NCBI GenBank assembly: GCA_964374095.1
Contig: CAYJXJ010000026.1
Coordinates: 1-36,588 of the forward strand
DNA: 36,588 nt
Source of the DNA: CAYJXJ01 sp964374095
Lineage (GTDB): Bacteria; Elusimicrobiota; Elusimicrobia; UBA1565; UBA9628
Reading direction: 5' to 3'
The translations under genes and the position numbers were made by a program. Below are positions 8,070 through 14,965 of this stretch, piece after piece (position 1 is the stretch's first letter; every line of letters starts with the position of its first letter). The notes below the pieces were generated by a model. That model was not told the origin of the DNA and did not search any database. It saw only the letters and a program-made list of their open reading frames with translations.

Positions 8070-8366
8070 ATGAATGCACTGGGCATGATTGAGACGCGCG
8101 GGCTGGTGGCCTGCGTGGAGGCGGCCGACGCGGCGGTGAAGGCCGCCGACGTCCGGATCGTCGGCTACGAAAAGGTGGGGACGGGATTGGTCACCGTGCT
8201 CTTTCGGGGCGAGGTCGCGGCCTGCAAGGCCTCCTGCGACGCCGGCGCCGCCGCCGCCCAGAAGGTCGGCGAGCTCGTCGCGGTCCACGTCATCCCGCAG
8301 CCGCATCCGGATCTCGAGGGCAAGATGCCGATCTCGCTGCCCGAGACGCTCAACCGGAAGCGCTAG
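8070..8366 (+). CDS. BMC-H hexameric shell protein, copy 1
   Basis: The product is 98 aa, a single BMC domain (Pfam BMC) as in PduA/EutM. The start ALGMIETRGL, core VGYEKVGTGLVTVLFRGEV and end VAVHVIPQPHPDLE are characteristic. The VGTG segment lines the central pore; the second BMC-H has IGSG there. Hexamers tile the facets of the shell and pass small metabolites. A good GAGGAG ribosome-binding site precedes the ATG. A short basic tail (LPETLNRKR) distinguishes it from copy 2. Confidence 0.96.
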   Translation: MNALGMIETRGLVACVEAADAAVKAADVRIVGYEKVGTGLVTVLFRGEVAACKASCDAGAAAAQKVGELVAVHVIPQPHPDLEGKMPISLPETLNRKR

Positions 8367-8380
8367 GCCGCAGGTAGGCG

Positions 8381-8692
8381 ATGGTTTTCGCACGGGTCAC
8401 CGGCACGGTCGTCTGCACGACCAAGGACGAGAAATTGGTCGGCGCCAAGCTCATGCTCGTCCAACCCGTGGACGTCGCGGGCGCGGCAAAGGGAACCCCC
8501 CTCGTGGCCGTCGACGCCGTCGGCGCCGGCGAGGGGGAGTTGGTCCTGCTGGTTCAGGGCTCCAGCGCCCGCCAGACCTCGCGCACCCAGAACAACCCGG
8601 TCGACGCCGTGATCTTCGCGATCGTCGACACCGTCGAGCAGGGCGGCAAGGTGGTATTCCGCAAGGCGGAGGATGCCCATGCAAACCGATGA
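8381..8692 (+). CDS. BMC-P pentameric vertex protein (EutN/CcmL family), copy 1
   Basis: The product is 103 aa, EutN/CcmL/PduN fold. The N-terminal MVFARVTGTVVCTTKDEKLVG..LMLVQPVD and the DAVGAGEGELVLLVQGSSAR segment are the usual family signatures. The pentamer caps the icosahedral vertices of the shell. The gene lies 14 nt after BMC-H, and its 3' end overlaps the aldehyde dehydrogenase start. Two diverged paralogues follow at 13068 and 13346. Confidence 0.95.
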   Translation: MVFARVTGTVVCTTKDEKLVGAKLMLVQPVDVAGAAKGTPLVAVDAVGAGEGELVLLVQGSSARQTSRTQNNPVDAVIFAIVDTVEQGGKVVFRKAEDAHANR

Positions 8693-10121
8693 GATAGCCC
8701 GTATCGTCGGGGAAGTCGTCCGCCGGCTCGAGCAAAACCCCGAGTTCCGCGCCACGTGGCGCACAACCTCGTCGCCCGCCGTCAAGGGGGACGGCGTGGT
8801 CTTTTCCACGGTGGATGAGGCCGTGGCCGCGGCCCAAGAGGCGCAGCGGACCTTCCACGCCATCGGGCTCGAGGCGCGGGGCCGGGTGATCGCGGCCATG
8901 AGGCAGGCGGCCATGGAAGCGGCCGAGCGGCTGGGGCGCATGGCGGTGGAGGAGACCGGCCTGGGCCGCGCAGAGGACAAGAAGCAAAAGAACCTGGTCT
9001 GCGCGGCCCGAACGCCCGGGATCGAGGACCTGAAATCTTTGGCCTACACGGGAGACCAAGGACTGACTCTTGTGGAGTATGCTCCGTACGGAGTGGTCGC
9101 GGCTATAACTCCCTCTACTAATCCCGCGGCTACGATAATCAACAACAGCATTTCCATACTCGCGGCAGGCAACGCGGTGGTGTTCGCGCCGCACCCGGCG
9201 GCTGCGGGGGTTTGCACCGAGGCGATGCGACTGCTCGCTCGAGCCGCCGCGGGCGCTGGCGCGCCCGCGGGGCTTATCACCACCATGGCCAAGGCGAGCC
9301 AAGAGAACACCAAGGCCCTGCTCGCCCATCCGGACGTGCGCGTGAACATGGTGACCGGCGGCCCGGCCATCGTCAAGGTCGCGATGACCGTGGGCAAGAC
9401 CTGCAAGACGATCGCGGCCGGACCGGGCAACCCGCCCGTGGTCGTGGATGAGACCGCGATTTTTCCCAAATGCGCCGAGGACGTGATCTTCGGCGCGAGC
9501 TTCGACAACAACGTGCTCTGCACCGCGGAGAAAGAAGTCATCGTCACGCGCGCCGCGCGGGACAGGTTCCTGGAGGCGATGCGGCGCGACTCCCGGGCCT
9601 TTGAGCTCTCGGGCGCCCAGATGGACGCCTTGACCAAGGTCGTCATCAAGACCGGAGGCCGCGGCTGCAAGGACCCGGTGTTGAACCGCGAATTCATCGG
9701 CAAGGACGCGGCCATTATCGCGCGCGGCATCGGCCTGTCGGTTCCCCAGACGACGCGCCTCCTGTGGGCGGAGGTGCCCAACGACCATCCCTTCGTCTGG
9801 ACCGAACAGCTCATGCCCGTCCTCCCCGTGACCGTGGTGCCCGACGTGGAGTCGGCCGTCGAGTTGGCCGTGGAGGCCGAGGGCGACAATCACCACACCG
9901 CCTCCATGCACTCGACCAATGTCGCCAACCTCACCCTGATGGGCCGGCGCATGCAGTGCTCCATTTACGTCAAGAACGCTCCCACGCTCTACGGCCTGGG
10001 CTTGGGGGAGGGCTACGCCTCGATGTCCATCGGCACGCCCACGGGGGACGGCCTGACCAAGGCCTCCCATTTCGCCCGGCCGCTGCACTGCAGTCTGGTC
10101 GGGTATTTCAGGATCGCATGA
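8679..10121 (+). CDS. CoA-acylating aldehyde dehydrogenase, EutE/PduP type
   Basis: The product (about 480 aa) oxidises an aldehyde with NAD+ and CoA to acyl-CoA; acetaldehyde is expected here. ATG 8679 is preferred to ATG 8673 because GGAGG at 8668-8672 gives a 6-nt spacing. The N-terminus QTDEIARIVGEVVRRLEQ is an amphipathic encapsulation-type helix, followed by a short linker. The nucleotide-binding region has the ITPSTNPAATIINN segment typical of EutE/PduP. The catalytic cysteine is in DNNVLCTAEKE (about residue 281). In the inferred pathway it takes acetaldehyde from DeoC and hands acetyl-CoA to PduL. The start overlaps the BMC-P gene by 14 nt. Confidence 0.95.
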   Translation: MQTDEIARIVGEVVRRLEQNPEFRATWRTTSSPAVKGDGVVFSTVDEAVAAAQEAQRTFHAIGLEARGRVIAAMRQAAMEAAERLGRMAVEETGLGRAEDKKQKNLVCAARTPGIEDLKSLAYTGDQGLTLVEYAPYGVVAAITPSTNPAATIINNSISILAAGNAVVFAPHPAAAGVCTEAMRLLARAAAGAGAPAGLITTMAKASQENTKALLAHPDVRVNMVTGGPAIVKVAMTVGKTCKTIAAGPGNPPVVVDETAIFPKCAEDVIFGASFDNNVLCTAEKEVIVTRAARDRFLEAMRRDSRAFELSGAQMDALTKVVIKTGGRGCKDPVLNREFIGKDAAIIARGIGLSVPQTTRLLWAEVPNDHPFVWTEQLMPVLPVTVVPDVESAVELAVEAEGDNHHTASMHSTNVANLTLMGRRMQCSIYVKNAPTLYGLGLGEGYASMSIGTPTGDGLTKASHFARPLHCSLVGYFRIA

Positions 10122-10148
10122 CGAGCTTGGGGTCGGAGTCGGGCTGCA

Positions 10149-10181
10149 AACTTGAGATGCCAAATTGGCATTTCAAGTTGG
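10149..10181 (+). pseudogene. Tiny ORF6N-like fragment overlapping a 31-nt palindrome
   Basis: In one plus-strand frame this reads NLRCQIGISSW, which resembles the ORF6N block before the conserved TEQGVAML motif. The same DNA (10149-10179) is a near-perfect palindrome, AACTTGA..TGCCA / TGGCAT.TCAAGTT, so the reverse strand gives nearly the same peptide. It may be a second, shorter copy of the segment at 10307-10341. It is too short to be sure; the palindrome itself is certain. Confidence 0.35.
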
Positions 10182-10262
10182 GTTCATCCCCGGGCCGGTT
10201 TCCCCGGGGTCGCTTGGTCTGATGAGAATGCAACAACAGAGTTATTCCAATGATTTTCCGGG

Positions 10263-10289
10263 ATTTACTCCCAGGGCTGGGAGTAAAAT
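10263..10289 (+). repeat. Palindromic repeat copy B (ATTTACTCCC type)
   Basis: ATTTACTCCC (10263-10272) is paired with GGGAGTAAAAT (10279-10289), with a GC-rich centre. It matches the palindrome at 617-646 in both arms. In one frame both copies encode the same peptide, FTPRAGSKI. Here that frame runs on into the ORF6N remnant. Confidence 0.6.
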
Positions 10290-10293
10290 TCAC

Positions 10294-10467
10294 TTTCGAC
10301 CAGATGACTTGAAGTGCCATTTTGGCGCTTCAAGTTGGGGCGGACAAAGATACCTCCCCTATGCGTTCACCGAACAGGGAGTGGCGATGCTCTCCGGGGT
10401 CCTGAACAGCCCGAGGGCGATCGCTGTGAATGTCGCCATGATGAGGGCATGGAGTCAACCCCAGTGA
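10294..10467 (+). pseudogene. Remnant of an ORF6N-domain DNA-binding protein
   Basis: The frame translates to a segment containing FGASSWGGQRYLPYAFTEQG followed by VAMLSGVLNSPRAIAVNVAM and MRAW. This is the strongly conserved core of ORF6N-domain proteins, a KilA-N-related family common in phages and mobile accessory loci. The N-terminal half of the family (ILLIRGQKV..LD.DLA.LYGV type) is absent, and the frame stops at 10467 straight after the core. It is therefore a truncated remnant. Its presence inside a metabolic operon suggests an old insertion. Confidence 0.75.
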
Positions 10468-10611
10468 ACCCTGGCGGCTTGTCCGATTTGCCGGAGTTGT
10501 CCACTAGACTTGGAACGTTCCAAGTTCAGTGGATAGGCGGCGGGAATGCCGCCGCCAAATATGAAATCCTGAAAAAACGGAGGCCCCCGGCCTAACGGCC
10601 TCGGGCGGCAC

Positions 10612-11163
10612 ATGCAAGCCAATATCGCCATCGGACTGATCGAAACGAGCTCCATCGCCAAGGGCATCGAGGCCTCGGACGCCATGTGCAAGATGGCCTC
10701 GGTCCAGCTCGTCAAGACCAACGTCATCGCCCGCGGCAAGTACACGATCTTTATTTCCGGGCCCGTAGGGGAGGTCGAGTCCGCGATGCGGGCGGGCAGG
10801 GAGCTCGCGGGAAAGACTTTGGTCGACGAGGTCATCATCCGCAACGTCCATGCCCAGGTGCTCCATGCTATGGAAAAGCGCCTGGCCGTCGACGCTTTGG
10901 ACGCCCTCGGCATCATCGAGACGAAGGAAGCCATCGCCACGGTGCGCGCCGCCGACGCCGCGGCCAAGGCCGCGCTGGTGCATCTGCTGGAGGTCAAGAT
11001 CGTGGTGGGCGGCGGGAAGGGTTACGTCACCATGACCGGAGAGGTCGGGGCCGTGCGGGCGGCGGTCGCGGCGGGCATCTCGGCCGTGCCCGAGGGGATG
11101 CTGGTCTCCCACGTGGTCATCCCCCAGCCCGACAAGCAACTCCTCGCCACGGTCGGCAAATGA
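10612..11163 (+). CDS. BMC-T trimeric shell protein (PduT-like, tandem BMC domains)
   Basis: The product is 183 aa with two fused BMC domains: one from AIGLIETSSIAKGIEASDAM and the second from ALGIIETKEAIATVRAADAA. It aligns with PduT over its length. PduT holds a 4Fe-4S cluster through a pore cysteine (TICPGK); here the equivalent segment is VIARGKY with Ala40, so no cluster is expected. The pseudohexameric trimer would form a facet tile with a different, perhaps larger, pore. The ribosome-binding site is weak (cgggcggc). The stop overlaps the rpiB-like ATG (AAATGA). Confidence 0.94.
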   Translation: MQANIAIGLIETSSIAKGIEASDAMCKMASVQLVKTNVIARGKYTIFISGPVGEVESAMRAGRELAGKTLVDEVIIRNVHAQVLHAMEKRLAVDALDALGIIETKEAIATVRAADAAAKAALVHLLEVKIVVGGGKGYVTMTGEVGAVRAAVAAGISAVPEGMLVSHVVIPQPDKQLLATVGK

Positions 11164-11609
11164 AGCTCGTGCTCGGGTCGGACCACGGGGGCTTTCGGGC
11201 CAAGGAGTTCGTGAAGACCGTCTTGCAAGAGGCGGGGCACGACGTGACCGATTTCGGGTGCCACTCCGAGGAGTCCGTGGACTATCCCGACGTCGCGCTC
11301 CTGGTCGGGGAGGCGGTGGCCCGCAAGGATTTCGACAAGGGAGTTCTGGTGGACGGCTTCGGGGGCGCGGTGGCCCTGGCCGCCAATAAGATCCCGGGGG
11401 TGCGGGCGGTCGCGGCCTACGACGGGGTCTCGGCGCGCTTCGCGGCCGGGCACGACGACGCCAATGTCCTGTGCCTGGGCGGCAAGACCCACGGCGAGCT
11501 CACGCTCTCCGAGATTCTTAAGGTCTTCTTCGGCACGCCCTTCGAGGGCGGCCGCCACGAGAAGCGCCTGGCCAAGATCGCCGACATCGAGAGGAAGTAC
11601 TGCCGATGA
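11160..11609 (+). CDS. RpiB/LacAB-family sugar-phosphate isomerase with altered active site
   Basis: The product is 149 aa, RpiB fold. It has SDHGGFRAKEF at the N-terminus, YPDVALLVGEAVA, and ANKIPGVRA, all typical. Ribose-5-phosphate isomerase B uses a catalytic Cys in a CGTGIGM motif; here the segment is GVLVDGFGGAVALAANK, placing Asp65 at the Cys position. The usual R-x-HND-AN block is GHDDAN (H98 kept, Asn to Asp). The substrate may therefore differ from ribose-5-phosphate. RpiB homologues are a marker of sugar-phosphate-type BMC loci. The gene overlaps BMC-T and the caspase-like gene by 4 nt each. Confidence 0.88.
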   Translation: MKLVLGSDHGGFRAKEFVKTVLQEAGHDVTDFGCHSEESVDYPDVALLVGEAVARKDFDKGVLVDGFGGAVALAANKIPGVRAVAAYDGVSARFAAGHDDANVLCLGGKTHGELTLSEILKVFFGTPFEGGRHEKRLAKIADIERKYCR

Positions 11610-13033
11610 GGAGAGGCGCCGCGTTCGTCGCCGCCGGGCTGGGGGTCTTGTTCGGATCCGGCTGTATCACGAGACAGCGGCCTCTGCAGCGGCGCGAGGC
11701 CATGGGGCAGCGGATCGAGGAGGCGCGGCGCCGGACCGCGGCCGGGGGCCAGGCGGACCGCATCAGGAATGAGAAGCTGCAGGCCAGGATGGGGATGGAA
11801 GACGCCGCGGTCCTCGAGAGAACCGCGCGGCAGGAGCGAGCGAGGCCGGAGGTTGCCAAGCGGCCGCCGCTGCGGCATTACCCCATTGCCGCCGAGCCGG
11901 GCGTCGTTCAGGGCGTTTTCGAGGCTGAGTTGAAGGAGAGAGGCTTCACCCTGCGCTCGAGGGGCCTGTCCTCCGGAGGCACGGTGCTGATCGGCAGCAA
12001 TCCCGACGACGCCAGCGTGGCGACGGTGATCCTGCGGCCCGGGGCTTCGGGGGGGACCGACCTGGTTTTCGGCCTTCGGGCGCCGAAGGTGCCGGCGGCC
12101 GCTCAACGTGCCCACCGCAAGGAAATCGGCGCCGCAATCACGGGGCGCTTCTCCGCCCAGGGGATCCGGGTCGGCGCTTCTTTCGTCGCCGACGACCATG
12201 GCCCCGATGAGGGGGGCGCCGAGACCGCCCCGGCCCCATCGCCCCCGCCGGCGGGCTCGAGCGTCGGTCCTGGGCGATCCGACGTCGATGATGTCCCTCG
12301 CCGCGCGGCGAAGCCCCGCCCCGACGCCCACGCCGTCATCGTCGGCGTCGAGCGCTACCGCGGCAAGCGCCCCAAGGCCGACTTCGCGGCCGGGGACGCC
12401 CGCTTGGTCTCCGAGTACCTGAATTCGGTCCTCGGCTACCAGGACGAGAACATCGCGGTCCTTCTCGACGACCAGGCGGCCAAGAGCGATTTCGAGAAGT
12501 ACTTCGAGAAGTGGCTCCCCAACCGCGTGGAGAAGGGCGATGAAGTCTTCGTCTACTACTCGGGACACGGGGCGCCGGATCCCAAGAGCGGGGAGGCCTA
12601 CCTGGTCCCATACGACGGCGACCCAACGTACTTAAATGAGACGGGATTTTCCATGAAGAGGCTGCACCAGGCGCTCTCCAAGCTCCCGACCAAGAAGGTG
12701 ACCCTGGTCGTGGACTCCTGCTTCTCGGGCTCGGGCGGACGCTCCGTGATCGCCAAGGGCGCGCGGCCGCTGGTCAGCGTCGCGGCCCCGGCCGATATCC
12801 CGGGAAACGTCACCGTGGTCTCGGCCTCATCCGGCGACCAGATCAGCCACTCCTACGATGAGAAGGGCCACGGCCTCTTCACCTACTTCCTTCTCAAGGG
12901 CATCGGCCGGCAGGCCGGGGGCGACGTGAGCCTCAAGGCGGCTTTCGATTTCGCCGTCCCCGAGGTCCGCAGAATCGCGCGCCGGCAGTACAACAATGAC
13001 CAGGAGCCCCAGTGGCAAGGCGGCGCGCCATGA
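11606..13033 (+). CDS. Caspase-like (C14) protease domain protein with exported N-terminus
   Basis: The product is 475 aa. The N-terminus is hydrophobic up to GSGC (Cys20), resembling a signal or lipoprotein leader with an imperfect lipobox. The middle (about 20-230) is Arg/Glu-rich, then a beta-rich unknown segment and a Pro-rich linker. The C-terminal half is a caspase p20-like domain beginning HAVIVGVERY. It has the catalytic dyad His321 in YYSGHGAP and Cys372 in VVDSCFSGSGG, followed by VVSASSGDQISHS and HGLFTYFLLKGI. The family cleaves after basic or acidic residues; this specificity is unknown. It overlaps rpiB by ATGA and is followed by shell genes, so it is expressed with the compartment. 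Confidence 0.88.
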   Translation: MRRGAAFVAAGLGVLFGSGCITRQRPLQRREAMGQRIEEARRRTAAGGQADRIRNEKLQARMGMEDAAVLERTARQERARPEVAKRPPLRHYPIAAEPGVVQGVFEAELKERGFTLRSRGLSSGGTVLIGSNPDDASVATVILRPGASGGTDLVFGLRAPKVPAAAQRAHRKEIGAAITGRFSAQGIRVGASFVADDHGPDEGGAETAPAPSPPPAGSSVGPGRSDVDDVPRRAAKPRPDAHAVIVGVERYRGKRPKADFAAGDARLVSEYLNSVLGYQDENIAVLLDDQAAKSDFEKYFEKWLPNRVEKGDEVFVYYSGHGAPDPKSGEAYLVPYDGDPTYLNETGFSMKRLHQALSKLPTKKVTLVVDSCFSGSGGRSVIAKGARPLVSVAAPADIPGNVTVVSASSGDQISHSYDEKGHGLFTYFLLKGIGRQAGGDVSLKAAFDFAVPEVRRIARRQYNNDQEPQWQGGAP

Positions 13034-13071
13034 CCGAGGGGTTGGTTGATCCCTTGGAAAGAAAACCATGA
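13031..13071 (+). repeat. Stop-to-start intergenic repeat, copy 1 (divergent)
   Basis: It starts at the TGA of the caspase-like gene and ends at the ATGA that starts the next BMC-P gene. It shares TGACCGA.GGG, GGTT, TCC..GGA and GAAAACCATGA with the copies at 22016 and 24944. A short stem GGTT/AACC (13044-13047 / 13064-13067) is retained. It is the most diverged of the copies that keep both arms. Confidence 0.55.
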
Positions 13072-13346
13072 GGCTCGCCCAAGTCGTGGGCCGGGTCTTT
13101 TGCGCCCATCAGGACCCGGCCATCGACGGGAAGAAACTGCTCTTGATCCAGCCCCTGAAATGGGAGGACGGCTCGGCGCAGGGCGACCCCGTGGTCGCGG
13201 CCGACGCGGTCGGCGCGGGCGCCGGCGAGAGGGTCTTTTGGGTCGCGGCGCGCGAGGCCGCGGTCGCGTTCGAGGGCGTGCCGCCGATCGACGCCGCGGT
13301 CGTTGGGATCGTGGAGGGCCATCGGGTGAAGGATTTCCGGGGATAA
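13068..13346 (+). CDS. BMC-P pentameric vertex protein, copy 2
   Basis: The product is 92 aa, EutN/CcmL family: MRLAQVVGRVFCAHQDPAIDG, KLLLIQPLK, and AADAVGAGAGERVFWVAAREA. It is more compact than copy 1 and lacks the basic tail. The ATG is the last part of an intergenic repeat (GAAAACCATGA). The stop overlaps the next BMC-P start by 1 nt (TAATG). Confidence 0.94.
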   Translation: MRLAQVVGRVFCAHQDPAIDGKKLLLIQPLKWEDGSAQGDPVVAADAVGAGAGERVFWVAAREAAVAFEGVPPIDAAVVGIVEGHRVKDFRG

Positions 13347-13642
13347 TGTTCATCGCTTCGGTCGTGGGCAACGTCTGGGGCACGCGCAAGCATCCCTCGT
13401 TGGAGGGCAAGCGCCTGCTGCTCGTGCGTCCGATCCACCCGCTGACCGAGGAGCCCTTGGGAGACGCGATCATGGCCGTGGACGGGGGGGTGGACTCCGG
13501 GCCCGGGAGCGTGGTGCTGGTCCTGGACGAGGGCGGGTCGGCCCGCTCCGTGCTCAAGGACGACGCCGCGCCGGTTCGGACCGTGATTTGCGGCATCGTC
13601 GATCAGATCGCCTCCGGCGGCCGGGTGAAACGCTATGCGTGA
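13346..13642 (+). CDS. BMC-P pentameric vertex protein, copy 3
   Basis: The product is 98 aa, EutN/CcmL family: MFIASVVGNVWGTRKHPSLEG, RLLLVRPIHP, and VDSGPGSVVLVLDEGGSAR. It has diverged strongly from copies 1 and 2 (an insertion at PLTEEPLGD). Several BMC lineages keep three distinct vertex proteins. The gene overlaps deoC by 8 nt. Confidence 0.94.
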   Translation: MFIASVVGNVWGTRKHPSLEGKRLLLVRPIHPLTEEPLGDAIMAVDGGVDSGPGSVVLVLDEGGSARSVLKDDAAPVRTVICGIVDQIASGGRVKRYA

Positions 13643-14663
13643 AGATGAACTCCGCAGGATCGTCGAGGACGTGGTGAGGACGCTGGTCGCCCGCGGCGCG
13701 CTCAAGGGCGCGTGCGGCTGCCAGCCGTCGGCGGCGGTCCCGCCGAACCAGGCTCGCCGTTCGCCGCCGATGACGACCATAGGGACTGCCGGAAAGATCT
13801 TCTCCGATGAATGGACGGGCAAGTTCCCCAAGCCAAGCCCAACGAAAGCCTCGCCGGCGGCCGGATCCGATGAGGATGTCGAGCACACGGGCTCGGCCGA
13901 GTGCCCCCACTGCGACCGCGTCGGGACTCTCAGCGGCAGCGACCTCAAGGCCTTGGGGGCGGATCGCATCGCGGTCTGCCACCCGAGCAAGAAATGCACG
14001 GCCGTGGCCGGGATGGTGGACCACACCCTCCTCAAGCCCAATGCCACCCAGGAGGAAGTCGCCAAGCTCTGCGAGGAGGCCAAGGCCTACTGCTTCGCCT
14101 CCGTGTGCGTCAACCCGAGCTACGTCGCCCTGGCGGCCCAGGTTCTCAGGGGCAGCGGGGTCAAGGTCTGCACCGTGATCGGGTTTCCGCTGGGGTCCAC
14201 GACCCCTACGGTCAAGGCGGTCGAGGCCCGGGACGCCATCGCCAACGGCGCCGAGGAAATCGACATGGTGCTCAACGTCGGAGCGCTCAAGTCGGGCAAT
14301 GACGCCGCGGTTTACGAGGACATCCGCGCCGTGCGCGAGGCGACGCGCGGCCGCGTGCTCAAGGTGATCCTCGAGACCGCGCTGCTGAGCAAGGACGAGA
14401 AGGTACGGGCGTGCCTGCTGTCGAAGAAGGCGGGCGCCGATTTCGTGAAAACCTCGACGGGATTCAGCACGGGCGGGGCCACGGCCGAGGACGTCAAGCT
14501 CATGCGGGAGACCGTGGGTCCTCTCATGGGCGTCAAGGCCTCGGGCGGCATACGGGACGCCAAGATCGCCCAGGCCATGATTGCGGCGGGGGCGACCCGC
14601 CTGGGGACCTCGGCGTCGGTGGCGATCGTGACCGGGGAATCGGGCGGGGGAAAGGGGTACTGA
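13635..14663 (+). CDS. deoC: Deoxyribose-phosphate aldolase with cargo helix and Cys-rich extension
   Basis: The product (342 aa) cleaves 2-deoxyribose-5-phosphate to acetaldehyde and glyceraldehyde-3-phosphate. The DERA barrel spans about residues 123-342, with D210 (EEIDMVLNVG), K243 (VLKVILE), Schiff-base K272 (ADFVKTSTGFS) and K301 (VKASGGIRD). The N-terminal ~122 residues are extra. They comprise an amphipathic helix, MREDELRRIVEDVVRTLVAR, of encapsulation-peptide type, then a Pro/Ser linker, then a Cys cluster (C27, C29, C90-x-x-C93, C115, C121). E. coli DeoC is about 259 aa and lacks this. The extension suggests luminal targeting plus possible metal binding. The start overlaps BMC-P copy 3. 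Confidence 0.95.
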   Translation: MREDELRRIVEDVVRTLVARGALKGACGCQPSAAVPPNQARRSPPMTTIGTAGKIFSDEWTGKFPKPSPTKASPAAGSDEDVEHTGSAECPHCDRVGTLSGSDLKALGADRIAVCHPSKKCTAVAGMVDHTLLKPNATQEEVAKLCEEAKAYCFASVCVNPSYVALAAQVLRGSGVKVCTVIGFPLGSTTPTVKAVEARDAIANGAEEIDMVLNVGALKSGNDAAVYEDIRAVREATRGRVLKVILETALLSKDEKVRACLLSKKAGADFVKTSTGFSTGGATAEDVKLMRETVGPLMGVKASGGIRDAKIAQAMIAAGATRLGTSASVAIVTGESGGGKGY

Positions 14664-14665
14664 GC

Positions 14666-14947
14666 ATGGCGAAGAAACAGCCGGCCAAATTCACGTTGAC
14701 GGTCGACATCCAATGCGGCATGTGCGGTTCGCTCGTGCACCAGGGCGAGCACTTCCCCAAGTTCTGCCCGTGCTGCGGCGCCGGCATGGAGCGCTACTGC
14801 CTGCGGTGCCAGAAGCGCGCGGAGCTTTTTTTCGAGGAATGGTGGCCGCAGGAGGACCAATGTCTGAGGACTTACTCTCCGGCCAAGCGCTGCAGCCGCT
14901 GCAACGCCATCCTGGAGATGTCCGCCGGGGTGTCGGAGAAAGAGTGA
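14666..14947 (+). CDS. Small four-CxxC zinc-ribbon protein of the BMC locus
   Basis: The product is 93 aa from ATG 14666, two bases after the deoC stop. Four CxxC knuckles are present: CGMC, CPCC, CLRC and CSRC, enough for two zinc sites. Between them lies an aromatic/acidic stretch (ELFFEEWWPQ). I do not recognise a named family. Sandwiched between deoC and a shell gene, it may be a structural or cargo-assembly factor, or partner of the Cys-rich deoC extension. There is no signal peptide or DNA-binding helix that I can see. Confidence 0.85.
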   Translation: MAKKQPAKFTLTVDIQCGMCGSLVHQGEHFPKFCPCCGAGMERYCLRCQKRAELFFEEWWPQEDQCLRTYSPAKRCSRCNAILEMSAGVSEKE

Positions 14948-14965
14948 ATCCTTCGGGAGGCTGAT

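Larger units (their letters stand above)
10122..10611 (+). other. 490-bp gene-poor gap in the BMC operon, rich in palindromes
   Basis: No intact gene is visible between the aldehyde dehydrogenase and BMC-T. The stretch contains three conspicuous palindromes: 10149-10179, 10307-10335 and an 18-bp perfect one at 10508-10525 (ACTTGGAACGTTCCAAGT). It also contains the second copy of the TTTACTCCC repeat (10263-10289) and small GC hairpins at 10536-10554 and 10580-10606. Two of the palindromes fall in segments that read as pieces of an ORF6N-type gene. It looks like the scar of an inserted and decayed accessory gene, with the operon continuing on the other side. Confidence 0.65.

Noticed and set aside
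11606..11665. Confident lipoprotein lipobox in the caspase-like protein
   Set aside because: Residues before Cys20 are G-S-G, lacking the usual aliphatic residue at -3. Kept only as a possible signal.
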